Assembly (NCBI GenBank): GCA_964515215.1
Contig: CAZESL010000030.1
Location: 1-22,163 of the forward strand
Direction: 5' to 3'
Source of the DNA: SIG588 sp964515215
Lineage (GTDB): Bacteria > Bacillota > Clostridia > Oscillospirales > Acutalibacteraceae
DNA: 22,163 nt
Shown here: one piece after another, positions 1 through 7,720 of the stretch
Position numbering within the stretch: position 1 is the first letter of the stretch
Layout of the letters: every line of letters begins with the position of its first letter
Translations under genes and position numbers: made by a program
Notes under the pieces: model-generated
Database searches by the model: none
What the model was told of the DNA's origin: nothing
The model's input: only the letters and a program-made list of their open reading frames with translations

Positions 1-60
1 GAAAATCCGCCTTCCAAAAACGGAGTTCGGGTTTGAATGCTCACCCTAAGGAGAACGCAT

Positions 61-1365
61 ATGCCGAGAAATGAGGAGACCAAACCGATATGCTGTTCCT
101 TCTGCGGTAAAACACAGGAGGAAGTGTACCGTCTGATCGCGGGTCCCGGTGTGTATATCTGCAACGAATGCATTGAACTGTGCAGTACCATTTTGGCAGA
201 CGGTACCGTGCCCGCCCGTCAGCAGAGCGGCTCCACCAGCGTGGTGTTGCCCAAACCGCAGGAGATCAAAAAGGGCCTTGACGATTACGTTATCGGTCAG
301 GATGCGGCAAAGACCGCCCTGTCGGTCGCGGTATACAACCACTACAAACGTATTTATTTCGGTAACGGTGACACCGAACTCGGCAAGAGCAACGTGCTTT
401 TGATCGGCCCCACGGGCGTGGGGAAGACGGCATTGGCACAAACGCTTGCCCGTATTCTGGACGTTCCGTTTGCCATTGCAGACGCGACCACCCTTACCGA
501 AGCGGGTTACGTCGGTGAGGACGTGGAAAACATTCTGCTTCGCTTGATCCAAGCGGCGGATTTCGACGTGGAAAAAGCCGAACGCGGTATCATCTATGTG
601 GATGAGATCGACAAGATCTCCCGCCGCAGTGAGAATCCTTCCATCACGCGCGACGTGAGCGGTGAAGGCGTTCAGCAGGCTCTCTTGAAGATCTTGGAGG
701 GCACGGTGGCGAACGTGCCGCCCGGCGGCGGCCGCAAACATCCGCAACAGGAATTCATTCAGATCGATACCTCAAACATCCTGTTCATTTTGGGCGGTGC
801 GTTTGACGGTATTCAGCAGACGATCGAAAAGCGGTTGGAGTCGGGTGCGATCGGCTTCGGCAACTCCGTACGTTCCAAAAAGGAACGTGAGCTGTCCGAA
901 TTGCTCGCCCACATCACGCCGCAGGATCTCGTGCGTTTCGGCTTGATCCCCGAACTGGTGGGACGTATGCCTGTCATCACCACATTGGAGGCGTTGTCTG
1001 CCGAAGCATTGGTGGCAATTCTCAGTCAGCCGAAAAATGCCCTGCTCAAACAGTATCAGTATCTGTTTGAACTGGATGGTGTGACGCTCAATTTCACGGA
1101 TGAGGCTTTGCATGCGGTGGCGGAAAAAACGATGGCGTTGCACACGGGTGCACGCGGTCTGCGCTCGGTGATGGAAGGGGTACTGAACACGCTGATGTTC
1201 AACATTCCTTCCGACCACACGGTGGAAACGGTGACGGTCACCGCCGCGTGCGTAAACGAGGGCGCCGATCCCGAGATCGTGCGTAATCCCGATAAAAAGC
1301 CCGTTAAGTTGAAAGCGACCGTAAAGGGGCGGGGAACTGCTCCCAAACGCCGCAATACCGCATGA
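61..1365 (+). CDS. clpX: ATP-dependent Clp protease ATP-binding subunit ClpX
   Basis: ClpX is the AAA+ unfoldase that feeds tagged or folded proteins into the ClpP peptidase. The 434-residue protein has the N-terminal four-cysteine zinc finger (C12, C15, C34, C37), Walker A GPTGVGKT at 116-123, Walker B IIYVDEID around 177-184, a YVG pore loop shortly after Walker A, an RKH pore loop, and an IGF loop (SGAIGFGNS, near residue 263) for docking on ClpP. The ATG was chosen because AAGGAG lies just upstream (48-53); a further in-frame ATG at 37 lacks a good ribosome binding site. The C-terminus is a basic tail. In Firmicutes clpX usually precedes lon and ysxC/engB, as here; clpP would be expected to the left of the window. 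Identity is secure from motifs over the full family length. Confidence 0.98.
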   Translation: MPRNEETKPICCSFCGKTQEEVYRLIAGPGVYICNECIELCSTILADGTVPARQQSGSTSVVLPKPQEIKKGLDDYVIGQDAAKTALSVAVYNHYKRIYFGNGDTELGKSNVLLIGPTGVGKTALAQTLARILDVPFAIADATTLTEAGYVGEDVENILLRLIQAADFDVEKAERGIIYVDEIDKISRRSENPSITRDVSGEGVQQALLKILEGTVANVPPGGGRKHPQQEFIQIDTSNILFILGGAFDGIQQTIEKRLESGAIGFGNSVRSKKERELSELLAHITPQDLVRFGLIPELVGRMPVITTLEALSAEALVAILSQPKNALLKQYQYLFELDGVTLNFTDEALHAVAEKTMALHTGARGLRSVMEGVLNTLMFNIPSDHTVETVTVTAACVNEGADPEIVRNPDKKPVKLKATVKGRGTAPKRRNTA

Positions 1366-1377
1366 ACTCGTACTTTG

Positions 1378-1735
1378 AGGCTGTCGCTTTAGAGAAAATT
1401 GCACAAGCGGCTTGAGCGTGTCAAAAACCGTTTCTCGTACTTGGAAAACGGAGGGAGGGTGTGTGTGAGAGGGAACCGTCAGGGTGCCCTCTCGCGTCGA
1501 GCGGGCATTTTGCCCGCGGATAAACCCGCCCGCAGGCGGCAGACGGCAAAAAGTCCGGCAAGTGCCGGACTTTTTTGACAGTCTGTGGCTGCGAAGCAGC
1601 CTGAGGGGTAGTCAAAGGTCGCACGGCGATGCTTTTTCTCTCCCTCCGACTTTTTACGGCGAAAGCCGTAAAAAGCCACCTCCCTCATTAGAGGGAGGCT
1701 GACAGGTTTTGTGATTTACTTTAACGCGACAGCCT
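1378..1735. repeat. MITE-like element with terminal inverted repeats between clpX and lon
   Basis: This fills the roughly 400-base gap between clpX and lon; I see no gene in it. Its ends are imperfect inverted repeats: 1378-1403 against 1710-1735 match at 21 of 26 positions, the outer ten (AGGCTGTCGC) perfectly. Inside are several hairpins: 1501-1517 (GCGGGCA/TGCCCGC), the terminator at 1548-1576, 1587-1601 (GGCTGC-GAA-GCAGCC), an 11-bp stem with a GAAA loop at 1650-1675, and an 8-bp stem (CCTCCCTC/GAGGGAGG) at 1679-1698. The 11-mer GAGGGGTAGTC at 1603-1613 recurs inverted at 7154-7164. No obvious target-site duplication is visible. The mobile origin is inferred from structure; no transposase is present. 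Confidence 0.65.
1548..1576 (+). terminator. Rho-independent terminator inside the clpX-lon element
   Basis: A 7-bp GC-rich stem (GTCCGGC/GCCGGAC) with an AAGT loop is flanked by five A's on the left and six T's on the right, so it could act in both directions. It would end clpX transcripts and separate lon from clpX transcription. Confidence 0.75.
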
Positions 1736-1764
1736 GTTTATCATTATTTGAAAGAGGACAAACT

Positions 1765-4110
1765 ATGGCCATTCAAAAGCGTATTTCCCGCGTGCAGACA
1801 CTGCCGATGATCGCCCTGCGCGGTCTGGTGGTGTATCCCGATATGGAACTGCACTTCGACGTGGGACGTAAGCGCTCGATGCAGGCACTTCATGCGGCGA
1901 TGAACCACGACCAAACGCTGTTTCTGGTCACGCAACGGGACACCGCCGTGGAAGAGCCGACCGAAGATGAACTCTATACCGTGGGTGTGGTGGCGCAAGT
2001 GCGTCAGGTGCTTCGCCTGCCGGGCGATAACCTGCGGGTGGTGGTGGAAGGACTGTACCGCGCCCGTCTGCAGGACGTGTTGCAGGACGAGCCGTACTTT
2101 TTGGCAATGACCAAAGAAGCACAGCCGCGCCGCGTTGCCGACCCGTTGCAGGAAGAAGCGCTGGTGCGGGAATGCCGCCGCTATTTGGAAGAATATGCCG
2201 AACTGACCCCTGCGATGGCGGAAGACGCCTTCGCGATGGCAGCGGTGATCGACGATGCGGGACATTTGGCGGATCACGTTGCCTTCAGCCTGCCGCTGAA
2301 AGAAGCGCAAAAGCAGGACGTGCTGGCGACCATGTCGGAAGAGAGCCGTATGGAAAAGGTGCTCGGCATCTTGCAACACGAGATCGCGGTGCAGAAACTG
2401 GAGAATCATATTCACGACCGCGTACACACGCAAATGGACGAGAATCAACGGGATTACTACTTGCGTGAGCAACTGCGTGCCATCAACGAAGAACTCGGGG
2501 ATGGGGACGATCCTGCTGCGGAAGCGGACACCTACCGCCGTACGATCGACGCGTTACCGCTCGACGACGAGGTGCGGGACAAGCTTTCTAAGGAATGCAA
2601 TAAGCTTTCCAAAATGCCCTCCGGCTCGCAAGAGGCGGCGGTGGTGCGCGGCTATCTCGACGCTTGTCTGGCACTGCCGTGGGGTAAACGCACCGAGGAT
2701 GCGCTGGATATCATCCATGCCCGCGCGGTGCTCGACCGTGACCATTACGGCATGGAAAAGGTGAAAGACCGCATTGTGGAATCGCTCGCTGTGCGGGTGC
2801 TCTCGCGTGAAATGCGCGGGCAGATCTTGTGTTTTGTCGGCCCTCCGGGTGTGGGCAAGACGTCGGTTGCCCGTTCGATCGCCGAAGCGATGGGACGGCA
2901 ATACGTGCGTATCTCGCTCGGCGGTGTGCATGACGAAGCGGAGATCCGCGGTCACCGCAAGACCTACATAGGCTCGATGCCCGGCCGTATCATTGCGGCG
3001 GTCACCAAAGCCAAGACCTGTAATCCGCTTATTCTGTTGGATGAAATTGATAAGTTGGGTCATGATTTCCGCGGCGACCCTGCGGCGGCGATGCTGGAGG
3101 TGCTCGATCCCGAACAAAACGTGACCTTTACCGATCATTATCTGGAGATCCCGTTCGATCTGTCGGAAGTGCTGTTTATCACCACCGCCAACGACGAAGC
3201 GGAGATCCCTGCCGCCTTGGCCGACCGTATGGATATCATTCATCTCGGCAGTTACACGGCAGAGGAGAAGTTCCATATTGCCAAAGACCATCTGCTCCCG
3301 AAACAGCGGAAACGCCACGGCCTTACGGCACGTCAGTTGCGGCTGTCGGATACTGTGCTCCGCCTGCTTATCGACGGGTATACCCGTGAAGCGGGGGTGC
3401 GTAAACTGGAGCGCCGTCTGGCGGATATCTGCCGCAAAGCGGCAAAACGCATCGTAGCGGGCGAAGTGAAGACTGTCACGGTGAAGGATCTTGCGGAGTT
3501 TTTGGGACCTGTGAAGCACAAACCCGACACGCTTGCCGACACCGACGAAGTGGGTGTGGTAAACGGTCTCGCGTGGACGTCGGTCGGCGGCGAAATGCTG
3601 CAGGTCGAAGTGGCGGTACTGGACGGTACGGGTAAGGTGGAACTTACGGGTTCGCTCGGCGACGTGATGAAGGAATCTGCCCGCACCGCTATGAGTTACG
3701 TGCGTTCGCGCGCGGTACAATGGGGCATCGACGCGGATTTTTATAAGACCAAAGACATTCACGTGCACGTGCCCGAAGGGGCGGTGCCGAAAGACGGCCC
3801 TTCTGCGGGGGTCACGATGGCGACGGCGATGGTGTCGGCTCTGTCGGGTATCCCCGTGCGCCATGACGTGGCAATGACGGGGGAGATCACCCTGCGCGGG
3901 CGGGTGTTGCCCATCGGCGGCTTGCGTGAAAAGAGCATGGCGGCGTATACCCGCCGTATGCATACGGTGCTGATGCCGCAGGATAACGCACCCGACCTTG
4001 CCGAAGTGGATGCCGCCGTACGCGACAGCATCACCTTCGTGCCCGTCTCTCATATGGATACGGTGCTGGATGTGGCATTAAGCAGAGAAGGAACGTCCGA
4101 ACACGCCTAA
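1765..4110 (+). CDS. lon: ATP-dependent Lon protease (LonA)
   Basis: Lon is a cytosolic hexameric AAA+ serine protease that degrades damaged and regulatory proteins. The 781-residue protein is standard LonA length: an N-terminal substrate-binding domain (about 8-190), a helical linker, an ATPase domain with Walker A GPPGVGKT at 359-366 and Walker B ILLDEID at 423-429, then the protease domain with the Ser680-Lys723 dyad (PKDGPSAG and GGLREK). These residues fall almost exactly where they do in E. coli Lon. The ATG was chosen for the GAAAGAGGA ribosome binding site at 1750-1758. An in-frame GTG at 1711 would add 18 residues read out of the upstream element's terminal repeat. The last codons and the stop lie inside a second palindromic element (4079-4329), so the extreme C-terminus is probably element-derived. 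Confidence 0.98.
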   Translation: MAIQKRISRVQTLPMIALRGLVVYPDMELHFDVGRKRSMQALHAAMNHDQTLFLVTQRDTAVEEPTEDELYTVGVVAQVRQVLRLPGDNLRVVVEGLYRARLQDVLQDEPYFLAMTKEAQPRRVADPLQEEALVRECRRYLEEYAELTPAMAEDAFAMAAVIDDAGHLADHVAFSLPLKEAQKQDVLATMSEESRMEKVLGILQHEIAVQKLENHIHDRVHTQMDENQRDYYLREQLRAINEELGDGDDPAAEADTYRRTIDALPLDDEVRDKLSKECNKLSKMPSGSQEAAVVRGYLDACLALPWGKRTEDALDIIHARAVLDRDHYGMEKVKDRIVESLAVRVLSREMRGQILCFVGPPGVGKTSVARSIAEAMGRQYVRISLGGVHDEAEIRGHRKTYIGSMPGRIIAAVTKAKTCNPLILLDEIDKLGHDFRGDPAAAMLEVLDPEQNVTFTDHYLEIPFDLSEVLFITTANDEAEIPAALADRMDIIHLGSYTAEEKFHIAKDHLLPKQRKRHGLTARQLRLSDTVLRLLIDGYTREAGVRKLERRLADICRKAAKRIVAGEVKTVTVKDLAEFLGPVKHKPDTLADTDEVGVVNGLAWTSVGGEMLQVEVAVLDGTGKVELTGSLGDVMKESARTAMSYVRSRAVQWGIDADFYKTKDIHVHVPEGAVPKDGPSAGVTMATAMVSALSGIPVRHDVAMTGEITLRGRVLPIGGLREKSMAAYTRRMHTVLMPQDNAPDLAEVDAAVRDSITFVPVSHMDTVLDVALSREGTSEHA

Positions 4111-4329
4111 AACGGCATAATTTCGGCGCTTTTCGGCTTGTTGTCGGTGGCAGGCGACAGCCTTGCCACCTTCGCCGCACCGAAAATCACACGAAATTCT
4201 ACTCGTTTTAGGTCAGAGAATTTTAACAGAGCCGATTTTTTCATCGGCAAGGCTAAAAACAGTATTTTGACACAGCCGAGGGGGAAAGCGGCCCGTTAAA
4301 ATCGGGTTCGGATATACCTTCTCTGCTTA
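4079..4329. repeat. Palindromic MITE-like element overlapping the 3' end of lon
   Basis: Terminal inverted repeats at 4079-4102 and 4306-4329 match at 21 of 24 positions; the outer 13 bases (TAAGCAGAGAAGG) are perfect, followed by TCCGAAC/GTTCGGA. Nested inside is a long imperfect palindrome at 4106-4212 (CCTAAAACG pairing with CGTTTTAGG, then AATTTCG and TTTTCGG blocks) enclosing a hairpin at 4146-4170 (GGTGGCA...TGCCACC). A second inverted block pairs 4220-4227 with 4295-4302. It fills the lon-engB gap, overlaps lon's last ten or so codons and ends 14 bases before the engB start. No coding sequence of its own is seen. Element status is inferred from the terminal repeats; it could also act as an mRNA-end structure for lon. 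Confidence 0.6.
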
Positions 4330-4343
4330 GGGAGGGATACTCC

Positions 4344-4928
4344 GTGAACTGGAAAATCGCGGACTTTGAACTGACCGCCGCCCTGGCGGAACAATTGCCG
4401 CCCGACGACCTGCCCGAAGTGGCGTTTTCGGGGCGTTCCAACGTGGGCAAATCCTCGTTGATCAACCGTGTGTTGGAACGGAAAGGGTTAGCGCGTACCA
4501 GTGCCACACCCGGTAAGACCGCCAGCATCAATTTTTATCGTTTGGACGGTATGCGTATGGTGGACCTGCCGGGTTACGGCTACGCTAAGGTGTCGGATGC
4601 CGAGCGGAAACGTTGGAATGCGCTGATCCAAGGGTATTTCGATGCCGATCGTGACTTGCGGCTCGTGTTGCAACTGGTGGATATGCGCCACCCGCCGTCC
4701 AAAGAGGATCGCCAGATGATCAACTACTTTGTGGAAGCAGGCATCCCGTTTATCGTGGTGATGACCAAGGCGGACAAACTGAACAAGACCGAACGTGCGG
4801 CACGCGAAGCCGCGATGGCAGAAGAATTTGCGGAGTTTGAGGGGGTTCTCACCGTGCCGTTTTCGGCGGTGACGGGGGAAGGTGCCGCTCAGTTGCGTGA
4901 GATACTGGAAAGTGTTACGGAAGAGTAA
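4344..4928 (+). CDS. engB: Ribosome biogenesis GTPase EngB (YsxC/YihA)
   Basis: EngB is a TRAFAC-class GTPase needed for late assembly of the 50S ribosomal subunit. The 194-residue protein has the full G-motif set: G1 GRSNVGKS at 30-37, G2 threonine in TPGKT near 59, G3 DLPG at 74-77, G4 TKAD at 141-144 and a C-terminal SA G5. Length is normal for the family. The start is GTG at 4344, with GGAGG eight bases upstream. Position after lon matches the conserved clpX-lon-ysxC order. lysA follows only 10 bases downstream, so the two are probably co-transcribed. Confidence 0.97.
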   Translation: MNWKIADFELTAALAEQLPPDDLPEVAFSGRSNVGKSSLINRVLERKGLARTSATPGKTASINFYRLDGMRMVDLPGYGYAKVSDAERKRWNALIQGYFDADRDLRLVLQLVDMRHPPSKEDRQMINYFVEAGIPFIVVMTKADKLNKTERAAREAAMAEEFAEFEGVLTVPFSAVTGEGAAQLREILESVTEE

Positions 4929-4938
4929 GGTGACGAAT

Positions 4939-6237
4939 ATGTTTTTACCTATGGGTGTCAGCGTGAATAAAGAAGGCCACCTCGCCGTCGGCGGGGTGGA
5001 TGCGGTCGCGCTTGCACGGGAGTACGGCACCCCGCTGTATGTGATGAACGAAGACGTGATCCGTTCGATGTTGCGGGAATTCAAGCGCTCGATCGACGAG
5101 AATTACGAAAACGGCGGTATGGTGGCGTTTGCCTCCAAAGCCTGCGGGTTTTCACAGATGTTTCGCATCGCCGCCGAAGAGGGGTGCGGTGTGGACGTGT
5201 CCTCGGGCGGGGAACTGTATACCGCGCTGAAAGCGGGGTTTCCTGCTGAACGTATGGTGATGCACGGCAGTTGCAAGACCGAAGAGGAACTGGCATTGGC
5301 GGTGGAAAACGGTGTCGGGCGCATCGTGGTGAACGATGCGTACGAACTGCGCCGCCTTACCCGCGTGGCACGGCAGATGCAGAAAACGGCGGACATCTAT
5401 TTGCGTATTACTCCCGGTATCGACGCTCACACCCACAGCGCCGTCATGACGGGTCAGATCGACTCGAAATTCGGTTTTACGCTGGAAAACGGGGACGCGA
5501 TGCAGGCGGTGAAAGAGGCGCTTGCCACCGACGTACTGTCGCTGAAAGGTCTGCACTGCCACGTAGCGTCGCAGGTGTTCGACGAACAGCCCTTCCGCGA
5601 TGCGGCACGGGTGATGCTCACGTTTTTGCGGGATGTTCGCACCGAAACGGGTGTGACGCTCGGCGAGTTGGACGTGGGCGGTGGCTTCGGTGTGCCGTAC
5701 ACTGCGGCGGACGATGCCAAACCCTGTACCGAGTATATGAAATGGACGGCGGATGCCATGCACGCCTATGCCGCGGAGTTGGCGATCCCTCTGCCGCGTA
5801 TCATTATCGAACCCGGTCGTGCCGTGGTGGCACACGCGGGGGTGACGCTCTATACCGTCGGCGGTATCAAGGATATTCCGAATGTGCGCAAGTACGTGTG
5901 TGTCAACGGCGGTATGTGCGACAACCCGCGTTATGCGCTGTATCAGTCGGATTACACTCTGTGTGTGGCCGACCGCGCGGGCGAGGAGGCGTGCGAGCGG
6001 GTGACGGTGGCGGGACGTTGCTGTGAAAGCGGCGATCTTCTGCAGGAAAACACCCCCTTGCAACCCTGTGACGAAGGGGACACGTTGGCGGTGTTGTGTA
6101 CCGGCGCGTACAACTATTCGATGTCCTCCCACTACAACCGCTATCCGAAGCCGCCCGTGGTGATGGTGCGTGAAGGGGAGACGTACGTCGCGGTGAAGGG
6201 CGAGACCTACGAGGATCTGCTCTGCCACGACTGTTAA
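4939..6237 (+). CDS. lysA: Diaminopimelate decarboxylase
   Basis: LysA is the PLP enzyme that decarboxylates meso-diaminopimelate to L-lysine, the last step of lysine synthesis. The 432-residue protein is a fold-type III (alanine-racemase-like) decarboxylase: an N-terminal TIM barrel with the PLP lysine K67 in FASKACG, a glycine-rich phosphate loop (DVGGGFG), the EPGR motif, and a C-terminal beta domain with the second active-site cysteine in CCESGD. The start was moved to ATG 4939, where TAAGG precedes at eight bases; an in-frame start further upstream would overlap engB and lacks a ribosome binding site. No lysine riboswitch leader is present; expression probably comes through engB. Substrate assignment rests on family motifs; related arginine/ornithine or carboxynorspermidine decarboxylases are less likely. 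Confidence 0.93.
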   Translation: MFLPMGVSVNKEGHLAVGGVDAVALAREYGTPLYVMNEDVIRSMLREFKRSIDENYENGGMVAFASKACGFSQMFRIAAEEGCGVDVSSGGELYTALKAGFPAERMVMHGSCKTEEELALAVENGVGRIVVNDAYELRRLTRVARQMQKTADIYLRITPGIDAHTHSAVMTGQIDSKFGFTLENGDAMQAVKEALATDVLSLKGLHCHVASQVFDEQPFRDAARVMLTFLRDVRTETGVTLGELDVGGGFGVPYTAADDAKPCTEYMKWTADAMHAYAAELAIPLPRIIIEPGRAVVAHAGVTLYTVGGIKDIPNVRKYVCVNGGMCDNPRYALYQSDYTLCVADRAGEEACERVTVAGRCCESGDLLQENTPLQPCDEGDTLAVLCTGAYNYSMSSHYNRYPKPPVVMVREGETYVAVKGETYEDLLCHDC

Positions 6238-6300
6238 AAAGATCCCCCTTTTCATTTTGCGGCCTATGTGGTAGTATAAGATAGGAAAGGATGTGTACGT

Positions 6301-6816
6301 ATGAAACGTTGGTTGGCAATATTGCTTGCGGTATGTTTGCTGTTTTGTGTCGGCTGTCAAAAGCCGGTGGAGAAGCCCGACGAGAGTGAGCCCCCCATTT
6401 GGGAGCCGGAAGTACCCGAAGTCATGGATCTTACGGTGTTGCTCACCAAAGAGGACGTAGCCGAAGCGATCCCGACCGTCACCTTCGGTGACGGTATGTT
6501 GCAAGAGCACGATACCGTGTGGCTGTTTTCCACCGCGGACTACACCACGCAGGTATCGCTGATGGTGGAAGAACCCACCGTTACGTCAGCGGAATACATC
6601 ATTTTGCTTACGGGCCAATATCCCGCAGGATCGCTGATCGAAGCACCGCAACTGGGCGAGAGTGCCTATTGGTGCGGTGAGAGCGGCGAGTTGTTGGTGG
6701 ATCAGGGGAAATACGTGTTTGCCTTGTTGGTGCAGTGCACCACGCTGGATTCCGAAAGCCGCCTTATCATCGCGCGTTCCCTGGCACTGAAGGTGCTGGA
6801 ACGGTTGGGGAAATGA
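6301..6816 (+). CDS. Small predicted lipoprotein of unknown function
   Basis: I do not recognise this 171-residue protein. It begins with a lipoprotein-type signal peptide: MKRW, a hydrophobic stretch and a cysteine at position 19 in LLFCVGC. The lipobox is slightly unusual, with Cys at -3 and Val at -2. A short proline- and acid-rich linker follows (about 20-45), then a compact mixed domain with the phrase LTKEDVAEAIP and two cysteines in the C-terminal half. The ribosome binding site AGGAAAGG lies 10 bases upstream. It stands alone between lysA (63-base gap) and a strong terminator. It is probably anchored on the outer face of the membrane; no function can be assigned. Confidence 0.85.
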   Translation: MKRWLAILLAVCLLFCVGCQKPVEKPDESEPPIWEPEVPEVMDLTVLLTKEDVAEAIPTVTFGDGMLQEHDTVWLFSTADYTTQVSLMVEEPTVTSAEYIILLTGQYPAGSLIEAPQLGESAYWCGESGELLVDQGKYVFALLVQCTTLDSESRLIIARSLALKVLERLGK

Positions 6817-6822
6817 ACGCGT

Positions 6823-6854
6823 AAAAAGATCTCTCGTTTGAGGGATCTTTTTTT
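6823..6854 (+). terminator. Rho-independent terminator after the small lipoprotein gene
   Basis: AAAAAGATC pairs with GATCTTTTT through a T-G wobble and a CTC/GAG step, with a GTTT loop, followed by more T's. It starts only a few bases after the stop codon and is a strong, near-perfect intrinsic terminator. Confidence 0.88.
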
Positions 6855-6873
6855 AGTTGCGGGGCTCTTTCTT

Positions 6874-7246
6874 GTTTTATCCGTTGTGGGGGACGGTGGG
6901 AGTCTGCAGTAATGTGAATGGTGCAGTGACCCTTGGCCCACTTGTCTAAAGGGGGCTGGCATTTTCGAGGAGCGCGGACATGGCTTTAACTTGTGCTTAT
7001 CACAGTGACTACGCCGTCTCCCCGAGAAATGCCTGCGGCATTTCTCCCTATGGCGGTGCGCTTACGAGCGAGGAGAAAATGACTGGGGGATTTTTTTGAC
7101 CGAGCAAGAAACTAAAAGAGTCCTTTTGCCGCACAAAGTCGCGTGCACTGCCGGACTACCCCTCTGTCACGGCTGCACCGTGCCACCGCCCCTGACAAGG
7201 GGAGGCATAGGCTCTCTCCCAATCCCTAACCACAACTCTCTATAAA
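6874..7246. repeat. Degenerate palindromic intergenic element
   Basis: The roughly 450-base gap before the GntR-family operon holds no gene I can support. Its ends, about 6874-6902 and 7217-7246, are imperfect inverted repeats sharing GTTTTAT/GTTTAT, GTTGTGG and TGGGAG blocks with small gaps. Inside are a 10-bp perfect hairpin (GAGAAATGCC/GGCATTTCTC, 7024-7046), a CACGG/CCGTG hairpin (7168-7182) and a CCCCT/AGGGG hairpin (7189-7202). GACTACCCCTC at 7154-7164 is the exact reverse complement of the 11-mer at 1603-1613 in the clpX-lon element. That link supports a shared repeat family; the outer boundaries are less certain. Confidence 0.45.
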
Positions 7247-7275
7247 CGGGCTTTTTTCTTTTTTTCAAATACCTC

Positions 7276-7304
7276 TTGACAAATCTTTGGTAAAAGTGTA
7301 CTAT
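7276..7304 (+). promoter_or_regulatory. Sigma-A-type promoter of the GntR/ABC operon
   Basis: A perfect -35 TTGACA (7276-7281), a 17-base spacer and a -10 TACTAT (7299-7304) sit 42 bases ahead of the regulator's start codon. This is the best promoter match in the window. Confidence 0.85.
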
Positions 7305-7327
7305 TGTGTTAGTGAGGTAATACACTT
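7294..7327. promoter_or_regulatory. Candidate operator for the GntR/YtrA-type repressor
   Basis: AAGTGTA (7294-7300) and TACACTT (7321-7327) form a perfect 7-bp inverted repeat overlapping the -10 box and the likely transcription start; GTGTACTA also nearly mirrors TAATACAC. YtrA-type regulators commonly repress their own operon from such sites, so autorepression is the simplest reading. Binding is inferred. Confidence 0.55.
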
Positions 7328-7345
7328 ATTGCAGGAGGTGACCCA

Positions 7346-7720
7346 ATGGAGTGGAAACTGGACAAATCCAAACCCCTGTGCCCGCAGATCGGTGAACAGT
7401 TGTGTTTGCGGATCGCCACGGGGGAGTTTCGCGCGGGTGAGCGGTTGCTCTCGGTGCGGGACGTGGCACTGGCGGCGGGGGTGAACCCCAACACGGTGCA
7501 GCGGTCGTTCGAGTCGCTGGAACAGGAGGGGATCCTGTATTCCGTGCGCGGTTCGGGATGGTACGTGGCGGAGGATATCTCACGCGCCCGTGCCGCACTC
7601 GAGCGTATGTGGGATGAAAAAACCGCAGCGTACGTGGAGGAGATGACCGCACTGGGAAAGGATCTCAATGAGGTCAAGAGTTTTGTGGCGGCATGGTCGC
7701 CGAAGGAGGATGAGGTATGA
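7346..7720 (+). CDS. GntR-family transcriptional regulator, YtrA subfamily
   Basis: This is a 124-residue one-domain regulator. The N-terminal winged helix-turn-helix (about 11-75) carries the GntR pattern LLSVRDVALAAGVNPNTVQR and a wing with RGSGWYV. There is only a short helical tail (about 76-124) and no large ligand-binding domain, which is the hallmark of the YtrA subfamily. AGGAGGTG lies five bases before the ATG. The stop overlaps the start of the ABC ATPase gene as ATGA, so translation is coupled. By analogy with B. subtilis YtrA it is probably a repressor of the operon, relieved by cell-envelope stress; the inducer here is unknown. Family assignment is firm, the signal is not. Confidence 0.93.
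   Translation: MEWKLDKSKPLCPQIGEQLCLRIATGEFRAGERLLSVRDVALAAGVNPNTVQRSFESLEQEGILYSVRGSGWYVAEDISRARAALERMWDEKTAAYVEEMTALGKDLNEVKSFVAAWSPKEDEV

Noticed and set aside
1711..1764. GTG start extending Lon by 18 residues, and a promoter in the same stretch
   Set aside because: The extension would be translated from the repeat element's end, and the ATG at 1765 has a clear ribosome binding site. Candidate -35/-10 boxes there match poorly.
4231..4248. GCCGAT/ATCGGC hairpin as an independent terminator before engB
   Set aside because: The T's are in the loop rather than after the stem; it is better explained as part of the larger palindromic element.
4882..4938. Upstream extension of LysA by 19 residues overlapping engB
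   Set aside because: The added residues do not match the family and there is no ribosome binding site; ATG 4939 has one.
4900..4940. Lysine riboswitch or leader for lysA
   Set aside because: Only 10 bases separate engB and lysA; there is no room for an L-box and no such structure.
6236..6253. AAAAG/CTTTT hairpin just after lysA as a terminator
   Set aside because: Only five A-T-dominated pairs with a C-rich loop and no clean T-run; too weak to call.
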